Shown here: positions 27,457 through 36,607 of the stretch, piece by piece | Numbering within the stretch: the first letter of the stretch is position 1 | How the letters are laid out: each line of letters starts with the position of its first letter | NCBI GenBank assembly: GCA_043747685.1 | Contig: JAYTOR010000023.1 | Coordinates: 1 to 64,000, forward strand | Origin: JANXUF01 sp043747685 | GTDB taxonomy: Bacteria > Actinomycetota > Acidimicrobiia > Acidimicrobiales > Ilumatobacteraceae | Direction: 5' to 3' | Length of the DNA stretch: 64,000 nucleotides | Translations under genes and position numbers: made by a program | The notes under the pieces: generated by a model | The model's database searches: none | The model's input: the letters and a program-made list of their open reading frames with translations, nothing else | What the model was told of the DNA's origin: nothing

Positions 27457-28617
27457 GTGAGCAGTGAAAACCACTCGATAAACCGTTCCGGATCCGACCT
27501 CGCCGGAATCCGTATTCCTTCCGAGCTGCTACCCGACGACGGTCGCTTCGGATGCGGCCCGTCTCGCGTCAGCCAGGAAGCCGTCGACGCCCTTGCAGCA
27601 GTCGCGACGACGTGGCTCGGCACCTCCCACCGCCAGGCGCCGGTCAAGAATGTCGTCGGTGCCGTGCGGTCCGGTCTGGATGATCTGTTCGGATTGCCGG
27701 ACGGGTGGGAGATCCTGCTCGGCAACGGCGGGTCGTCTCTATTTTGGGACGCTGCGACGTTCGGTCTCATCGATCGTTGCAGTGAACACCTCGTCTTCGG
27801 CGAATTCTCCTCGAAGTTCGCCGAGGCTGCGACCACCGCTCCGTTCCTCGCAGATCCCGTGGTGATCAGGTCGGCTACTGGAGACCATCCCGACGCCATC
27901 GTCGAGCCGGGCGTCGACGTCTATGCGTTGACGCACAACGAGACCTCGACGGGCGTGTCGATGCAGCTGCAACGCCCCGTGGACGCCGATGACGGCTCGC
28001 TCGTGCTCGTCGACGCGACATCGGGTGCTGGTGGCTTGACTTGGTCACCGGACGAGGTCGACGTGTACTACTTCGCCCCACAGAAGTGCTTTGCGTCCGA
28101 TGGTGGACTGTGGCTCGCCGCCTGCTCCCCCGCCGCTATCGAACGTATCGAACGGATCAGCGCAAGCGGACGCTGGGTGCCGAGCGCGCTCGATCTGAAG
28201 ATCGCCCTCGACAACAGCCGCCAGAACCAGACGGGCAACACGCCTGCGCTGTCGACGCTATTCCTGCTCGATCGGCAGATCCAGTGGATGCTGGCGAATG
28301 GTGGGCTGTCCTGGTGCGCCAAACGGACCGCCGCCTCGGCTGCGCATCTTTACGACTGGGCGGAGGCGCGTCCGTGGGCATCGCCGTTCGTCGTCGATCC
28401 GGCGAAACGATCGAACGTTGTCGGCACGATCGATCTCGACGGAGTACAGGCGGCCGATGTGAACGCAGTGCTGCGGGCCAACGGCATCGTCGACACCGAT
28501 TCGTACCGCAAACTCGGTCGCAACCAGCTGCGTATCGGGATGTTCCCGGCCGTCCCGACGAGCGATGTCGAGGCGCTGACCGCGTGTATCGACTTCGTCG
28601 CAGCCGCGCTCTCATGA
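27457..28617 (+). CDS. serC: Phosphoserine aminotransferase
   Basis: 386 aa. IPSELLPDDGRFGCGPSRVS is the N-terminal signature of the actinobacterial SerC type. VDATSGAGGL and VYYFAPQKCFASDGGLWLA (PLP Lys) follow, and KLGRNQLRIGMFPA near the end. It converts 3-phosphohydroxypyruvate and glutamate to phosphoserine and 2-oxoglutarate. GTG 27457 is the only plausible start before the conserved part and has no clear Shine-Dalgarno, so leaderless translation is possible. Divergent from the aspartate aminotransferase. Confidence 0.9.
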   Translation: MSSENHSINRSGSDLAGIRIPSELLPDDGRFGCGPSRVSQEAVDALAAVATTWLGTSHRQAPVKNVVGAVRSGLDDLFGLPDGWEILLGNGGSSLFWDAATFGLIDRCSEHLVFGEFSSKFAEAATTAPFLADPVVIRSATGDHPDAIVEPGVDVYALTHNETSTGVSMQLQRPVDADDGSLVLVDATSGAGGLTWSPDEVDVYYFAPQKCFASDGGLWLAACSPAAIERIERISASGRWVPSALDLKIALDNSRQNQTGNTPALSTLFLLDRQIQWMLANGGLSWCAKRTAASAAHLYDWAEARPWASPFVVDPAKRSNVVGTIDLDGVQAADVNAVLRANGIVDTDSYRKLGRNQLRIGMFPAVPTSDVEALTACIDFVAAALS

Positions 28618-28641
28618 GACGCGCGGCATGAGCGGGGCACG

Positions 28642-29655
28642 ATGACCGAACTGAATTGGCTCAATGGTGAACCGGCAGAACGCCAGGACAGGCATCGGCC
28701 GCAGCGACCGATTCTCCTCGTTGCGCTCGAGGGCTGGTTCGATGCCGCCAACGTGGCGACGAAGGCGCTGCAGGTACTGAAGCAGAGCTGGCCGATCGAG
28801 ACACTGGCGACGATCGACCCCGACGGCTTCTACGACTTCACGCAGCAGCGCCCGACCGTGGCGCTGGACGATCACGAAGAACCGCAGGTGACATGGCCGA
28901 CGAACGAATTCGTATTGTTGCGCACGACCCGGGTGCACAGCGATCTCGTCACCCTGACAGGTGTCGAGCCGCACCTGCGGTGGAACACCTACGCCAAGCT
29001 GGTGATCGAAGCGGCATTGGAACTGGACTGCGTTGGCGTCGTGACGGTCGGTGCCACTGCCGACGCCGTGCCGCACACCCGTAACCCGGTCGCTTTCGCC
29101 AGTACGACGCACAAGCAACTGGCCTCACGCCTCGGACTGTCGACGCCGCAGTATCAAGGTATTACCGGTGTCGTCGGCGTGTTGCAGGCGGCGCTCGACG
29201 AGCACGATCTGTTCGGGGTGTCGCTGCGGGTTCCCGTCCCCTACTACCTCGGCAACGCTTATCACCCGAGATCGACTGCTGCGCTGCTGCGCTATCTCGA
29301 GCACATCCTCGGATTGCCGACGAACGCATCGACGATGAACCCGGAGATCGAGCACTGGCAGCACCTCCACGATGCGGCCGTACAGAACGACCCGGAGGCT
29401 CGTAGTTTCGTCCGTGCGCTCGAAGCCGACTTCGACCGGCGTACCGAGGCATCGATACCGAGCGGCGAGGATCTGGCTGGAGAATTCGAACGCTTCCTCC
29501 GTGAGCAGGATGCTGTCGGCGGACGCGGGTTCGTCGACGAACTCGAAAAACTCTCGGCCGAACTCGGACTCGATGACGACGAAGCTGAACGCATCGACGA
29601 CCTCGACACCGACGACGACGAGGAACGCCGGGACGACTGGGACGACGAACGCTGA
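28642..29655 (+). CDS. PAC2-family protein
   Basis: 337 aa. RPILLVALEGWFDAANVATK at the start and GVVTVGATADAVPHTRNP are typical of the actinobacterial PAC2 (proteasome assembly chaperone 2-like) family. The fold resembles purine nucleoside phosphorylases; the bacterial function is unknown. The C-terminus is strongly acidic (LDDDEAERIDDLDTDDDEER). It lies 24 bp after serC on the same strand. Confidence 0.85.
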   Translation: MTELNWLNGEPAERQDRHRPQRPILLVALEGWFDAANVATKALQVLKQSWPIETLATIDPDGFYDFTQQRPTVALDDHEEPQVTWPTNEFVLLRTTRVHSDLVTLTGVEPHLRWNTYAKLVIEAALELDCVGVVTVGATADAVPHTRNPVAFASTTHKQLASRLGLSTPQYQGITGVVGVLQAALDEHDLFGVSLRVPVPYYLGNAYHPRSTAALLRYLEHILGLPTNASTMNPEIEHWQHLHDAAVQNDPEARSFVRALEADFDRRTEASIPSGEDLAGEFERFLREQDAVGGRGFVDELEKLSAELGLDDDEAERIDDLDTDDDEERRDDWDDER

Positions 29656-29691
29656 GACGACAAGCGGTCCGATGCTGCATAATCTCGTGGC

Positions 29692-30735
29692 ATGCATCTG
29701 AACGGGCCGAAAGGCCTCATCGTCGTGGCTTCCTTGCTGGCGCTCGTGGCAGTGTTGCTCACTGCTTGCGGAAGCACGAGCGCCGAGGTCCAGGTGAAGA
29801 CCGCGACGCCGGTGAGCGGTGAGACACGATCCAGCGAAACACAGACGCCCAAGACCGTGCCGTTCAAGACCGTGCCGTCCAAGACCGTGCCGTCCAAGAC
29901 CGTGCCGTCCAGCCACTCGCTGCCACCGACCACCGAGAACCACGCGCCCGGCACCGTTGACCAGTCGCCCGGCACCGCAGCTCAGCACCCGGATACCGAA
30001 GCACCGCTGCCGTCGATCAACAAGCAGGCCGAGGCCCAGGCGCTCATCGACGAGGTCCCGAAGCTGGTCGGCGACTCCGGTGTGCAACGCAAATCCACGC
30101 AGATCGACGATGCGCTCAAGGCGGGCCTGCAGCGCATCGCCGACGGCAAGGCCGGTGGGGACAACTCGTTCTTCACGGCGATCGAGAAGCTGGCGAACGC
30201 CGGTCAGGTCGTCAACCCCTACCTCATCTGCCCGCTCGCCGACGGCGACGGATGCTCGGCGTCGAAGCAGGACTTCGACCAATACATGCAGACCTGCGTC
30301 GGTGACACGACGCAATGGACTGCGGTGCTCGTGCCAGGTGCCGACGGATGGGCGGCAGCCGGCGTGTGCCTGTGGAAGCCGTCCAATGCCGAGAAGGCGG
30401 CTGCGCTGGACACGGCGTCGAAGGCAATCATCGCTGCGGCGACAGGCAGCCAGCCGTTGTCCCGTGACCCATCCGTCGACGCCGCCGCGCAGGCCTGGGC
30501 TGCAGCACCGGCGTCGACGAGTGATCCGAGCACGCTGCCGGCGTTCTCGGCGTTCAAGAACATCGTCACCGATTCGACGGGCATACAGTCACCCGGTCAG
30601 ATCACCAATGGGAATCTCACTTCACTCGCCTCGCAATCCTCGGTGACGAGCTTCACCAGCGGCATCACCCGTTTCGGCCTGGCGACCGTCGTCGACAACG
30701 GAGCCCTGGAAATCCTCATCGTCGGCGTGGACTGA
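29692..30735 (+). CDS. Hypothetical lipoprotein with KTVPS repeats
   Basis: 347 aa. A signal sequence ends in the lipobox LLTAC (Cys26). A Thr/Pro/Ser-rich stalk contains KTVPSKTVPSKTVPS. The folded part after about residue 110 contains four Cys (CPLADGDGC, QTCVGD, GVCLWK), which may form two disulfides outside the cell. I do not recognise the family; a CAP-like fold is a weak possibility. It is probably the last gene of the serC-PAC2 unit, 36 bp downstream. Confidence 0.65.
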   Translation: MHLNGPKGLIVVASLLALVAVLLTACGSTSAEVQVKTATPVSGETRSSETQTPKTVPFKTVPSKTVPSKTVPSSHSLPPTTENHAPGTVDQSPGTAAQHPDTEAPLPSINKQAEAQALIDEVPKLVGDSGVQRKSTQIDDALKAGLQRIADGKAGGDNSFFTAIEKLANAGQVVNPYLICPLADGDGCSASKQDFDQYMQTCVGDTTQWTAVLVPGADGWAAAGVCLWKPSNAEKAAALDTASKAIIAAATGSQPLSRDPSVDAAAQAWAAAPASTSDPSTLPAFSAFKNIVTDSTGIQSPGQITNGNLTSLASQSSVTSFTSGITRFGLATVVDNGALEILIVGVD

Positions 30736-31026
30736 CCGGTCGCAACCCGTTCGCCGAGACATCGAGTTCCAGCGGCCAATCTTTCCTCTGCATCCGTCGG
30801 TGAAAATCGGTCGCGAGATGCCGAGTTCCGTAGCCTCCGTCCGGGGGAGTTCGAGGGGATAGCCCCTTCGTCCGGCGGCAGGACCAGCTTGCTGGCCGCC
30901 GCCAAGAACAGCGCGGCGAAGCCGCTCATCAACAAGCGAGCGGCAGCGAGCGAAGAACTCGACCGAAGGAGTGAGCGACGGCGAGGAAAGAGCCGAGCGA
31001 ACGAGTGAGGTCGACGAGTGGGCGGA
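30736..31026. other. Gene-free spacer between convergent genes
   Basis: 291 bp. It has an imperfect hairpin around ggcggc (about 30874) and gccgcc (about 30900), then a purine-rich run of gagcgagcg/gagtgag-type words up to the metY stop. Readable frames here look non-coding. No other structure is seen. Confidence 0.5.
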
Positions 31027-32337
31027 CTACTTCGCGGCGCGAAAGCCTGCTTCGAGGTCGGCGATGATGTCCTCGATCGACTCGATACCGACGGAGAGGC
31101 GCACGAGGCCAGGGAACGTGCCGGTGGCGATCTGCTCTTCCTCGCTCAACTGGCTGTGGGTCGTGCTCGCCGGGTGGATCGCCAATGAGCGGACATCGCC
31201 GATGTTGGCGACATGGCTGTGCAGTTCCAGGCCCTCGACGAACTTCGTGCCAGCTTCCTTGCCGCCCTTGATATTGAAGGCGAGGACGGATCCGAACCCG
31301 CGGCCGGCGGTGAGTTGCCTGGCGCGTTCGTGCCACTTGCTCGTCGGGAGCCCGGCGTAGGCGATCGACTCGACCTCGTCGCGGCCCGAGAGGAACTCGG
31401 CGACCTTGGCGGCGTTCTGGTTGTGCCGCTCGACGCGCAGCGACAGCGTCTCGAGACCCTGGATGAACAGAAAGCTGTTGAACGGTGTGGTGGCTGCACC
31501 GTAGTCACGAAGACCCTGGACGCGAGCCTTGAGGATGAAGGCTCCGTGTCCGAGGCCCGGCCAGAAAGGCAGACCGTGGTAACTCGGGTCCGGCTCGTTG
31601 AAGTACGGGAAACGCTCGGCGTCGCCGAAGTCGAACGTGCCGGCATCGGTGATGATGCCGCCGATCGAGGTGCCGTGACCGCCGATGAATTTCGTTGCCG
31701 AGTTGATGACGATGTCTGCACCCCATTCGATCGGGCGAAGCAGCCACGGCGAGGCGACGGTGTTGTCGATCACCAGCGGCACACCCGCCTCGTGCGCGAC
31801 TTTGGAGACGCCTTCGAGGTCGAGGAAACTGTTCGCCGGGTTGGAAAGCGATTCGCCGAAGAACGCCTTGGTGTTCGGGCGAACCGCTGCTCGCCAGGCG
31901 TCGAGATCGTCGATGTCGTCGATGAACGTCGTCTCGATACCGAGCTTCGGCAGCGAGTAGTGGAGCAGGTTGTAGGTGCCGCCGTAGAGATGCGACGACG
32001 AGACGATGTGGCCACCGCCTTCAGCGAGCGTCAAAAACGTCAGCGTCTCGGCTGCCTGGCCTGATGCGGTCGCCAAACTGCCGGGAATGCCGATTGCCGT
32101 GGTGCAACCGCCCTCGAGGGCGTTGACACGGGCCTCGAACACCGCCTGCGTCGGGTTCATGATGCGCGTGTAGACGTTGCCGACCTCTGACAGGTTGAAG
32201 AGGTTGGCAGCGTGCTCAGAACTCTTGAACTGGAAGCTCGTCGTCTGGTAGATCGGTGTCGCCCTGGCACCGGTGGTCGGGTCCGGCTCGGAGCCGGCGT
32301 GGATCTGCTTGGTATCGAAACCCCAGTTGTCACTCAT
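31027..32337 (-). CDS. metY: O-acetylhomoserine sulfhydrylase (MetY-type)
   Basis: 436 aa, the longer MetY subtype of Cys/Met-metabolism PLP enzymes. Signatures: WGFDTKQIHAGSEPDPTTGA, YTRIMNPTQAVFE, NTVASPWLLRPIEWGADIVI and NSATKFIGGHGTSIGG (PLP Lys), with LHSHVANIGDVRSLAIHPAS near the end. It joins sulfide to O-acetylhomoserine, giving homocysteine. ATG 32337 gives the normal start; TTG 32343 is in frame upstream. The 74-bp upstream spacer is too short for a SAM riboswitch. Confidence 0.93.
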   Translation of the reverse strand: MSDNWGFDTKQIHAGSEPDPTTGARATPIYQTTSFQFKSSEHAANLFNLSEVGNVYTRIMNPTQAVFEARVNALEGGCTTAIGIPGSLATASGQAAETLTFLTLAEGGGHIVSSSHLYGGTYNLLHYSLPKLGIETTFIDDIDDLDAWRAAVRPNTKAFFGESLSNPANSFLDLEGVSKVAHEAGVPLVIDNTVASPWLLRPIEWGADIVINSATKFIGGHGTSIGGIITDAGTFDFGDAERFPYFNEPDPSYHGLPFWPGLGHGAFILKARVQGLRDYGAATTPFNSFLFIQGLETLSLRVERHNQNAAKVAEFLSGRDEVESIAYAGLPTSKWHERARQLTAGRGFGSVLAFNIKGGKEAGTKFVEGLELHSHVANIGDVRSLAIHPASTTHSQLSEEEQIATGTFPGLVRLSVGIESIEDIIADLEAGFRAAK

Positions 32338-32411
32338 GAGCAAGAAGGCTAGAGCCTAAATCCCGACCTTTCAAGTCGTATTTTCACTGAATCGTCGACC
32401 ACGTTCGTCGG

Positions 32412-32960
32412 CTATGTATGTTCATTCGACGACTCGCCAGGCGCAGTCTTGATGTTCAGCGACGAATTGATCGGAGCGCGAAGTGCGACGGTGGACTCCA
32501 AGGCCTCGACGAACCCGGACGTGCGCACCGCGCGCTCGCGACAGATGCGAGCAGCACGGACACGTTTCACGAAGGCAATGACGGCGACGGTGGAAGTGAT
32601 CGTGACGATGACCGCCAGCACCAGATATGCCCGTCGGGGCACATGATCGCCTGCGGCGAATACGTAGATGTCCGGCACGACGAACGCGACGAGAAATACT
32701 GCGAGCCACTTGAACGCAGTGCTGATCTGATTGTCGACGAGGGCGAGGACCGCCTTCGGAGTCGCGTATCCGTCAGCAACCGCCGAGGCGAGATCGATCA
32801 CGAGGAAGACCCAGACGTTCACGCCGTATTCGCTCAGTCCGGCATGAACCGCTGCGGCGCGGATCAGCGTCCAGCCGATGGTGACTGCGAACCACAGCAG
32901 CGACAGTCGTCGCCGTCTCAATTGGTTCGGGGCCGCCTTCACCGCCTGAGTGGAACTCAT
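32412..32960 (-). CDS. Hypothetical membrane protein
   Basis: 182 aa from ATG 32960; longer in-frame starts exist up to 33119. Four hydrophobic segments: LSLLWFAVTIGWTLIRAAAV, VWVFLVIDLASAVADGY, WLAVFLVAFVVPDIYVFAAG and AYLVLAVIVTITSTVAVIAF, followed by a basic, soluble tail of about 45 residues. Family not recognised. It sits between metY and ilvC on the same strand, with no evident tie to either. Confidence 0.6.
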   Translation of the reverse strand: MSSTQAVKAAPNQLRRRRLSLLWFAVTIGWTLIRAAAVHAGLSEYGVNVWVFLVIDLASAVADGYATPKAVLALVDNQISTAFKWLAVFLVAFVVPDIYVFAAGDHVPRRAYLVLAVIVTITSTVAVIAFVKRVRAARICRERAVRTSGFVEALESTVALRAPINSSLNIKTAPGESSNEHT

Positions 32961-33132
32961 ACTCAAGTATTGCCCGTGACTCTCGTTGTTCAGCCGCGGC
33001 GCTTCAGCTGCGAGGTTGGGCGACATGCTATGTGATCCACTCGACGTCGGAGTGACCGAAACGACGAACGCCGGCGACCGAAGACCGAAGTGTGCGGTGC
33101 GGGCGCCGGCGTCAGCCACGAGCAGAATCGAG

Positions 33133-34161
33133 TCAGCCGCCCGAGGCGTCCGACACCTTCTGCTTGCCGGCGGAGATCCACGGCATCATTGCGCGAAGGT
33201 GAGCGCCGACCTCCTCGATCGGATGTGCTTTACCGGCGTCCTGCAATGCCTTGAAATTGGCCCTGCCTGATTCCGACTCGGCAATCCACTCCTTGGCGAA
33301 CTTGCCGGAGGTGATCTCCTTGAGAATCTTCTTCATCTCCAGCTTCGTCTTGGCGTTGACGATGCGCGGGCCACGGGTGACGTCGCCGTACTCAGCGGTG
33401 TCACTGATGCTGTAGCGCATGCCGGCGATGCCTTCCTCGTACATCAGGTCGACGATCAGCTTGACCTCGTGGAGGCATTCGAAATAGGCCATCTCCGGCT
33501 GGTATCCGGCCTCGGTGAGCGTCTCGAAACCGGCCTGCACGAGCGAGGTGATGCCACCACACAGTACGGCCTGCTCGCCGAAGAGGTCCGTCTCGGTCTC
33601 TTCCGTGAACGTCGTCTCGATGACGCCGGCGCGAGTGCCGCCGATGGCGTCCGCATAGGAGAGTGCGAGCGCCTTGGCCGATCCGCTGGCGTCCTGCTCG
33701 ACGGCAATCAGTGCCGGCACGCCACCACCCTCGGTATAGGTACGGCGGACGAGGTGGCCAGGTCCCTTCGGAGCGATCATGATCACATCAACGGTCTTCG
33801 ACGGACGGATGCGCTTGAAGCGGATGTTGAAACCGTGAGCGAAGGCCAACGCCTTGCCCTTGCGAAGGTTCGGCTTGATGAACTCGTCGTACGTCGCCTT
33901 CTGCTCGGTATCCGGCATCGTCATCATGATGACGTTGGCCCACTTGGCGGCCTCGGCGATGCCCATCACCTTGAGGCCCGCAGCCTCTGCCTTGACAGCG
34001 GACTTCGAGCCCGCACGCAGGCCGACAACCACCGGGACACCGGACTCCTTGAGGTTCAACGCATGTGCGTGCCCTTGGGAGCCATACCCGATGATGGCGA
34101 CCTTGCGGCCACGGATGATTGACGGATCGGCGTCCGCTTCGTAATAGATATTGGCAGCCAT
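33133..34161 (-). CDS. ilvC: Ketol-acid reductoisomerase
   Basis: 342 aa, class I length. The N-terminal Rossmann domain has KVAIIGYGSQGHAHALNLKE and the NADPH-preferring loop LRAGSKS. The C-terminal knotted domain has ETETDLFGEQAVLCGG (metal ligands) and MRYSISDTAEYGDVTRG. It isomerises and reduces acetolactate to dihydroxyisovalerate, the second common step of valine, leucine and isoleucine synthesis. ATG 34161 overlaps the ilvN stop by 1 nt (TGATG), so the genes are coupled. Confidence 0.97.
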   Translation of the reverse strand: MAANIYYEADADPSIIRGRKVAIIGYGSQGHAHALNLKESGVPVVVGLRAGSKSAVKAEAAGLKVMGIAEAAKWANVIMMTMPDTEQKATYDEFIKPNLRKGKALAFAHGFNIRFKRIRPSKTVDVIMIAPKGPGHLVRRTYTEGGGVPALIAVEQDASGSAKALALSYADAIGGTRAGVIETTFTEETETDLFGEQAVLCGGITSLVQAGFETLTEAGYQPEMAYFECLHEVKLIVDLMYEEGIAGMRYSISDTAEYGDVTRGPRIVNAKTKLEMKKILKEITSGKFAKEWIAESESGRANFKALQDAGKAHPIEEVGAHLRAMMPWISAGKQKVSDASGG

Positions 34162-34700
34162 CAGCTGACCTTTCCTCTCAACGGACGCACAGCGCGTCCA
34201 CCTTCTCGTTCCAACTTGGGGAGCGCCACCCGCCCGGTGCGCTGTAGCTCAACAATGCCATGAGCACGGATGAGATCTTCAAAATCGTCGAGCTTGTTGG
34301 GGTTGCCCTCCAAGCTGACGGTCAGTGCGTTGTTTCCAACGGCAAGGATCTTGCCTTCAAATATCTGGGTGAGTTCGACCACCTGTCGGCGTTGATCCGG
34401 TTCGGCTCTCACCGTAGCCAACAGGAGCTCGCGCTCGACGGATGTGCGCGGATCGAGTTCGGTTATCTTGATCACGTCGATCAGTTTGAACAGCTGCTTG
34501 GTGATCTGTTCGAGGGAGGTCATCTCGATGTCGACGACGATCGTGATGCGGCTGAAGTTCTCGTCCTCTGTCGGAGCGACGGCGAGGCTGAAGATGTTGT
34601 AGGCACGCCTGGCGAACAGCGTGGCGACCCTGGCGAGGACCCCGGCGCGGTTCTGCACGAGCACGCTGAGGATGTGGTGATGCGACCGATCCGTACTCAT
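34161..34700 (-). CDS. ilvN: Acetolactate synthase small (regulatory) subunit
   Basis: 179 aa. The N-terminal ACT domain reads HILSVLVQNRAGVLARVATL, the valine-binding region for feedback control, then ARRAYNIFSLAVAPTED. The C-terminal ALS_ss domain contains LTQIFEGKILAVGNNALTVS. It binds and activates IlvB. ATG 34700 overlaps the ilvB stop (ATGA). Confidence 0.96.
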   Translation of the reverse strand: MSTDRSHHHILSVLVQNRAGVLARVATLFARRAYNIFSLAVAPTEDENFSRITIVVDIEMTSLEQITKQLFKLIDVIKITELDPRTSVERELLLATVRAEPDQRRQVVELTQIFEGKILAVGNNALTVSLEGNPNKLDDFEDLIRAHGIVELQRTGRVALPKLEREGGRAVRPLRGKVS

Positions 34701-36445
34701 TGCAGGAACTTCTTGTTCGCCATCTGCGAATCCGGCAGCAGCAGGTCGTCGTTGGCGGCACCGGCCGGCACCATCGGGAAGACCTTCTCGCGTGCATCGA
34801 CGCGGAAGTCGATGATCACCGGTCGGTCGTCGATGGAGTTGGCCTTCTCGATCGCCGGGAGCACTTCTTCCGGCGAATCGACGCGGATCCCGATACAGCC
34901 CATCGCCTCTGCCCACTTGACGAAGTCGGGGACCTCCGGAGAGAGATAGACCTCGCTGTAGCGCTCCTCGTAGAACATCTCCTGCCACTGACGGACCATG
35001 CCGAGGTAGCTGTTGTTCAAGATCGCAATTTTCACGGGGATGCGCTCGAGCGCGGCGGTGACCAGCTCCTGAGCGGTCATCTGAAAACAGCCGTCCCCGT
35101 CGATAGCCCACACGGTGGCTTCGGGGCGTCCGACTTTGGCACCGATGGCCGCCGGCACACTGAAACCCATCGTGCCGAGGCCGCCGGAGTTCACCCAGGT
35201 GTACGGCTTCTCGAAGCGCCAATACTGACTCGACCACATCTGGTGCTGGCCGACGCCGCTGACGAGGATGGTGTCCTCGGGAGCGTTGTCACGCAGCATT
35301 TCGAGGCAGAACTGCGGCTTGAGGGCATCACCTGGCAGGCTCGGCTCATAGGTATACGGGAACTGTTCGCGCCAACCGGAGATGCGGCTCTTCCATGCGG
35401 AGATGTCGGCTTGCAACTCACCTGCTGCCATCAATGCGCGGATTTCCTTGGTGATCTCTTCGATGACCTGCTTGCAGTCCCCGACGATCGGGATGTCGGG
35501 CTTGCGCACCTTGCCCTGCTCTGCGGGGTCGATGTCGACGTGGATGACCTTGGCTTCCGGGGCGAACGTCGACACCTTGCCGGTGATGCGGTCGTCGAAT
35601 CGGGCGCCGAGGGTGATCAGCAGATCGCTGCGCTGCAATGCCGTCGTCGCCGTGGCGTTGCCGTGCATGCCGGGCATGCCGAGGCACAGCGGATGGCTGT
35701 CGGGGAACGCGCCGCGGGCCATCAGCGTCGTGACGACGTGGATGTTGGTCAACTCAGCGAGCTCCTTCAACGCTGCTGCGGCGCGTGCCTTGAGGATCCC
35801 GCCACCGACATACAGCACGGGGCGCTCGCTCGTCATGATCAGCTTGGCGGCCTCACGGATCATTCGCGGGTGTCCCTTGACGTTCGGCCTGTAGCCGGGC
35901 AGCGAGTCACGGACTTCCTGGTCGGTCGGCCAGTACCACTCCATACTGCTGGTCAACACGTCCTTGGGGACGTCCAGTAGCACGGGACCGGGGCGGCCCG
36001 TGGTGGCGATGTGGAACGCCTGGCGCACGGCCATCGGCACATCGTCTGCGGTCATGATCAGTTCGTTGTGCTTGGTGACGCTCCGGGTGATGCCCAGCGT
36101 GTCGCACTCCTGGAAGGCATCGGTGCCGATGGCGAATGTGGCCACCTGGCCGGTGATGACGACCATCGGGATGGAGTCCAGGTAGGCGTCGCACAACGGC
36201 GTCACCATGTTGGTGGCTGCCGGGCCCGACGTCACCATGGCGACACCTGGACGGCCGGTGACATGGGCGTATCCCTCAGCCATGTGGCCAGCACCCTGTT
36301 CGTGCCGTACGAGGATGTGACGGATCGTGGAATCGAGCAAGGGGTCGTACGCCGGCAGGATGCAGCCACCGGGGAGGCCGAATATGACCTCCACGTTCTC
36401 CATCTCCAAACTCTTGATCAGGGCCTGCGCCCCGGTGATCTTCAT
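34697..36445 (-). CDS. ilvB: Acetolactate synthase large subunit
   Basis: 582 aa. A ThDP enzyme with IFGLPGGCILPAYDPL and the catalytic Glu in VRHEQGAGHMAEGYA, TGRPGPVLLDVPKDV, FAD-region LITLGARFDDRITGKV, and the ThDP-Mg motif WAIDGDGCFQMTAQELVTA with LNNSYLGMVRQWQEMFY. It condenses two pyruvates, or pyruvate and 2-oxobutyrate. ATG 36445 has GGAG 7 nt upstream. Reading frame extends upstream without stops to 36682, through the leader, but the Shine-Dalgarno and homology favour 36445. The leader region carries a peptide and a terminator. Confidence 0.96.
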   Translation of the reverse strand: MKITGAQALIKSLEMENVEVIFGLPGGCILPAYDPLLDSTIRHILVRHEQGAGHMAEGYAHVTGRPGVAMVTSGPAATNMVTPLCDAYLDSIPMVVITGQVATFAIGTDAFQECDTLGITRSVTKHNELIMTADDVPMAVRQAFHIATTGRPGPVLLDVPKDVLTSSMEWYWPTDQEVRDSLPGYRPNVKGHPRMIREAAKLIMTSERPVLYVGGGILKARAAAALKELAELTNIHVVTTLMARGAFPDSHPLCLGMPGMHGNATATTALQRSDLLITLGARFDDRITGKVSTFAPEAKVIHVDIDPAEQGKVRKPDIPIVGDCKQVIEEITKEIRALMAAGELQADISAWKSRISGWREQFPYTYEPSLPGDALKPQFCLEMLRDNAPEDTILVSGVGQHQMWSSQYWRFEKPYTWVNSGGLGTMGFSVPAAIGAKVGRPEATVWAIDGDGCFQMTAQELVTAALERIPVKIAILNNSYLGMVRQWQEMFYEERYSEVYLSPEVPDFVKWAEAMGCIGIRVDSPEEVLPAIEKANSIDDRPVIIDFRVDAREKVFPMVPAGAANDDLLLPDSQMANKKFLQ

Positions 36446-36539
36446 GTCGTCTCCGTCTTCATCATTTCGTTCCGACCCTTCAGGGATCCCGTATGGCAGT
36501 GCAGTCGAGCGCAGAAAGCAGGTGCCGAAACATGTGCCG

Positions 36540-36572
36540 AAAAAGCAATCGACCTCCCAAATTGGGAGGTCG
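36540..36572 (-). terminator. Rho-independent terminator in the ilvBNC leader
   Basis: On the minus strand a perfect 9-bp stem (cgacctccc with gggaggtcg, forward arms 36550-36558 and 36564-36572, loop of 5) is followed by attgcttttt (T-run at 36544-36540). It lies about 95 nt before ilvB and about 30 nt after the leader peptide stop, the geometry of an attenuator. Confidence 0.85.
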
Positions 36573-36576
36573 AGAA

Positions 36577-36607
36577 GTAGGTACACGGCGTGGAGCCGGG
36601 TACCTAC
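36577..36607 (-). promoter_or_regulatory. Upstream leader hairpin (pause/anti-terminator candidate)
   Basis: gtaggtac (36577-36584) and gtacctac (36600-36607) form an 8-bp stem with a 15-nt loop. The 5' arm on the transcript overlaps the stop codon of the leader peptide, so a ribosome stalled on the Ile-Leu-Val-Val codons would cover it. Which structure competes with the terminator is not clear by eye. Confidence 0.6.

Noticed and set aside
30736..31026. Repeated gagcgagcg-type words as a possible repeat element
   Set aside because: No defined unit or boundary; looks like purine-rich low-complexity spacer.
32338..32411. SAM riboswitch upstream of metY
   Set aside because: Spacer of 74 bp is too short and no paired helices of a SAM aptamer are visible.
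34700..35980. 426-codon plus-strand frame
   Set aside because: Antisense shadow of ilvB; no recognisable protein features.
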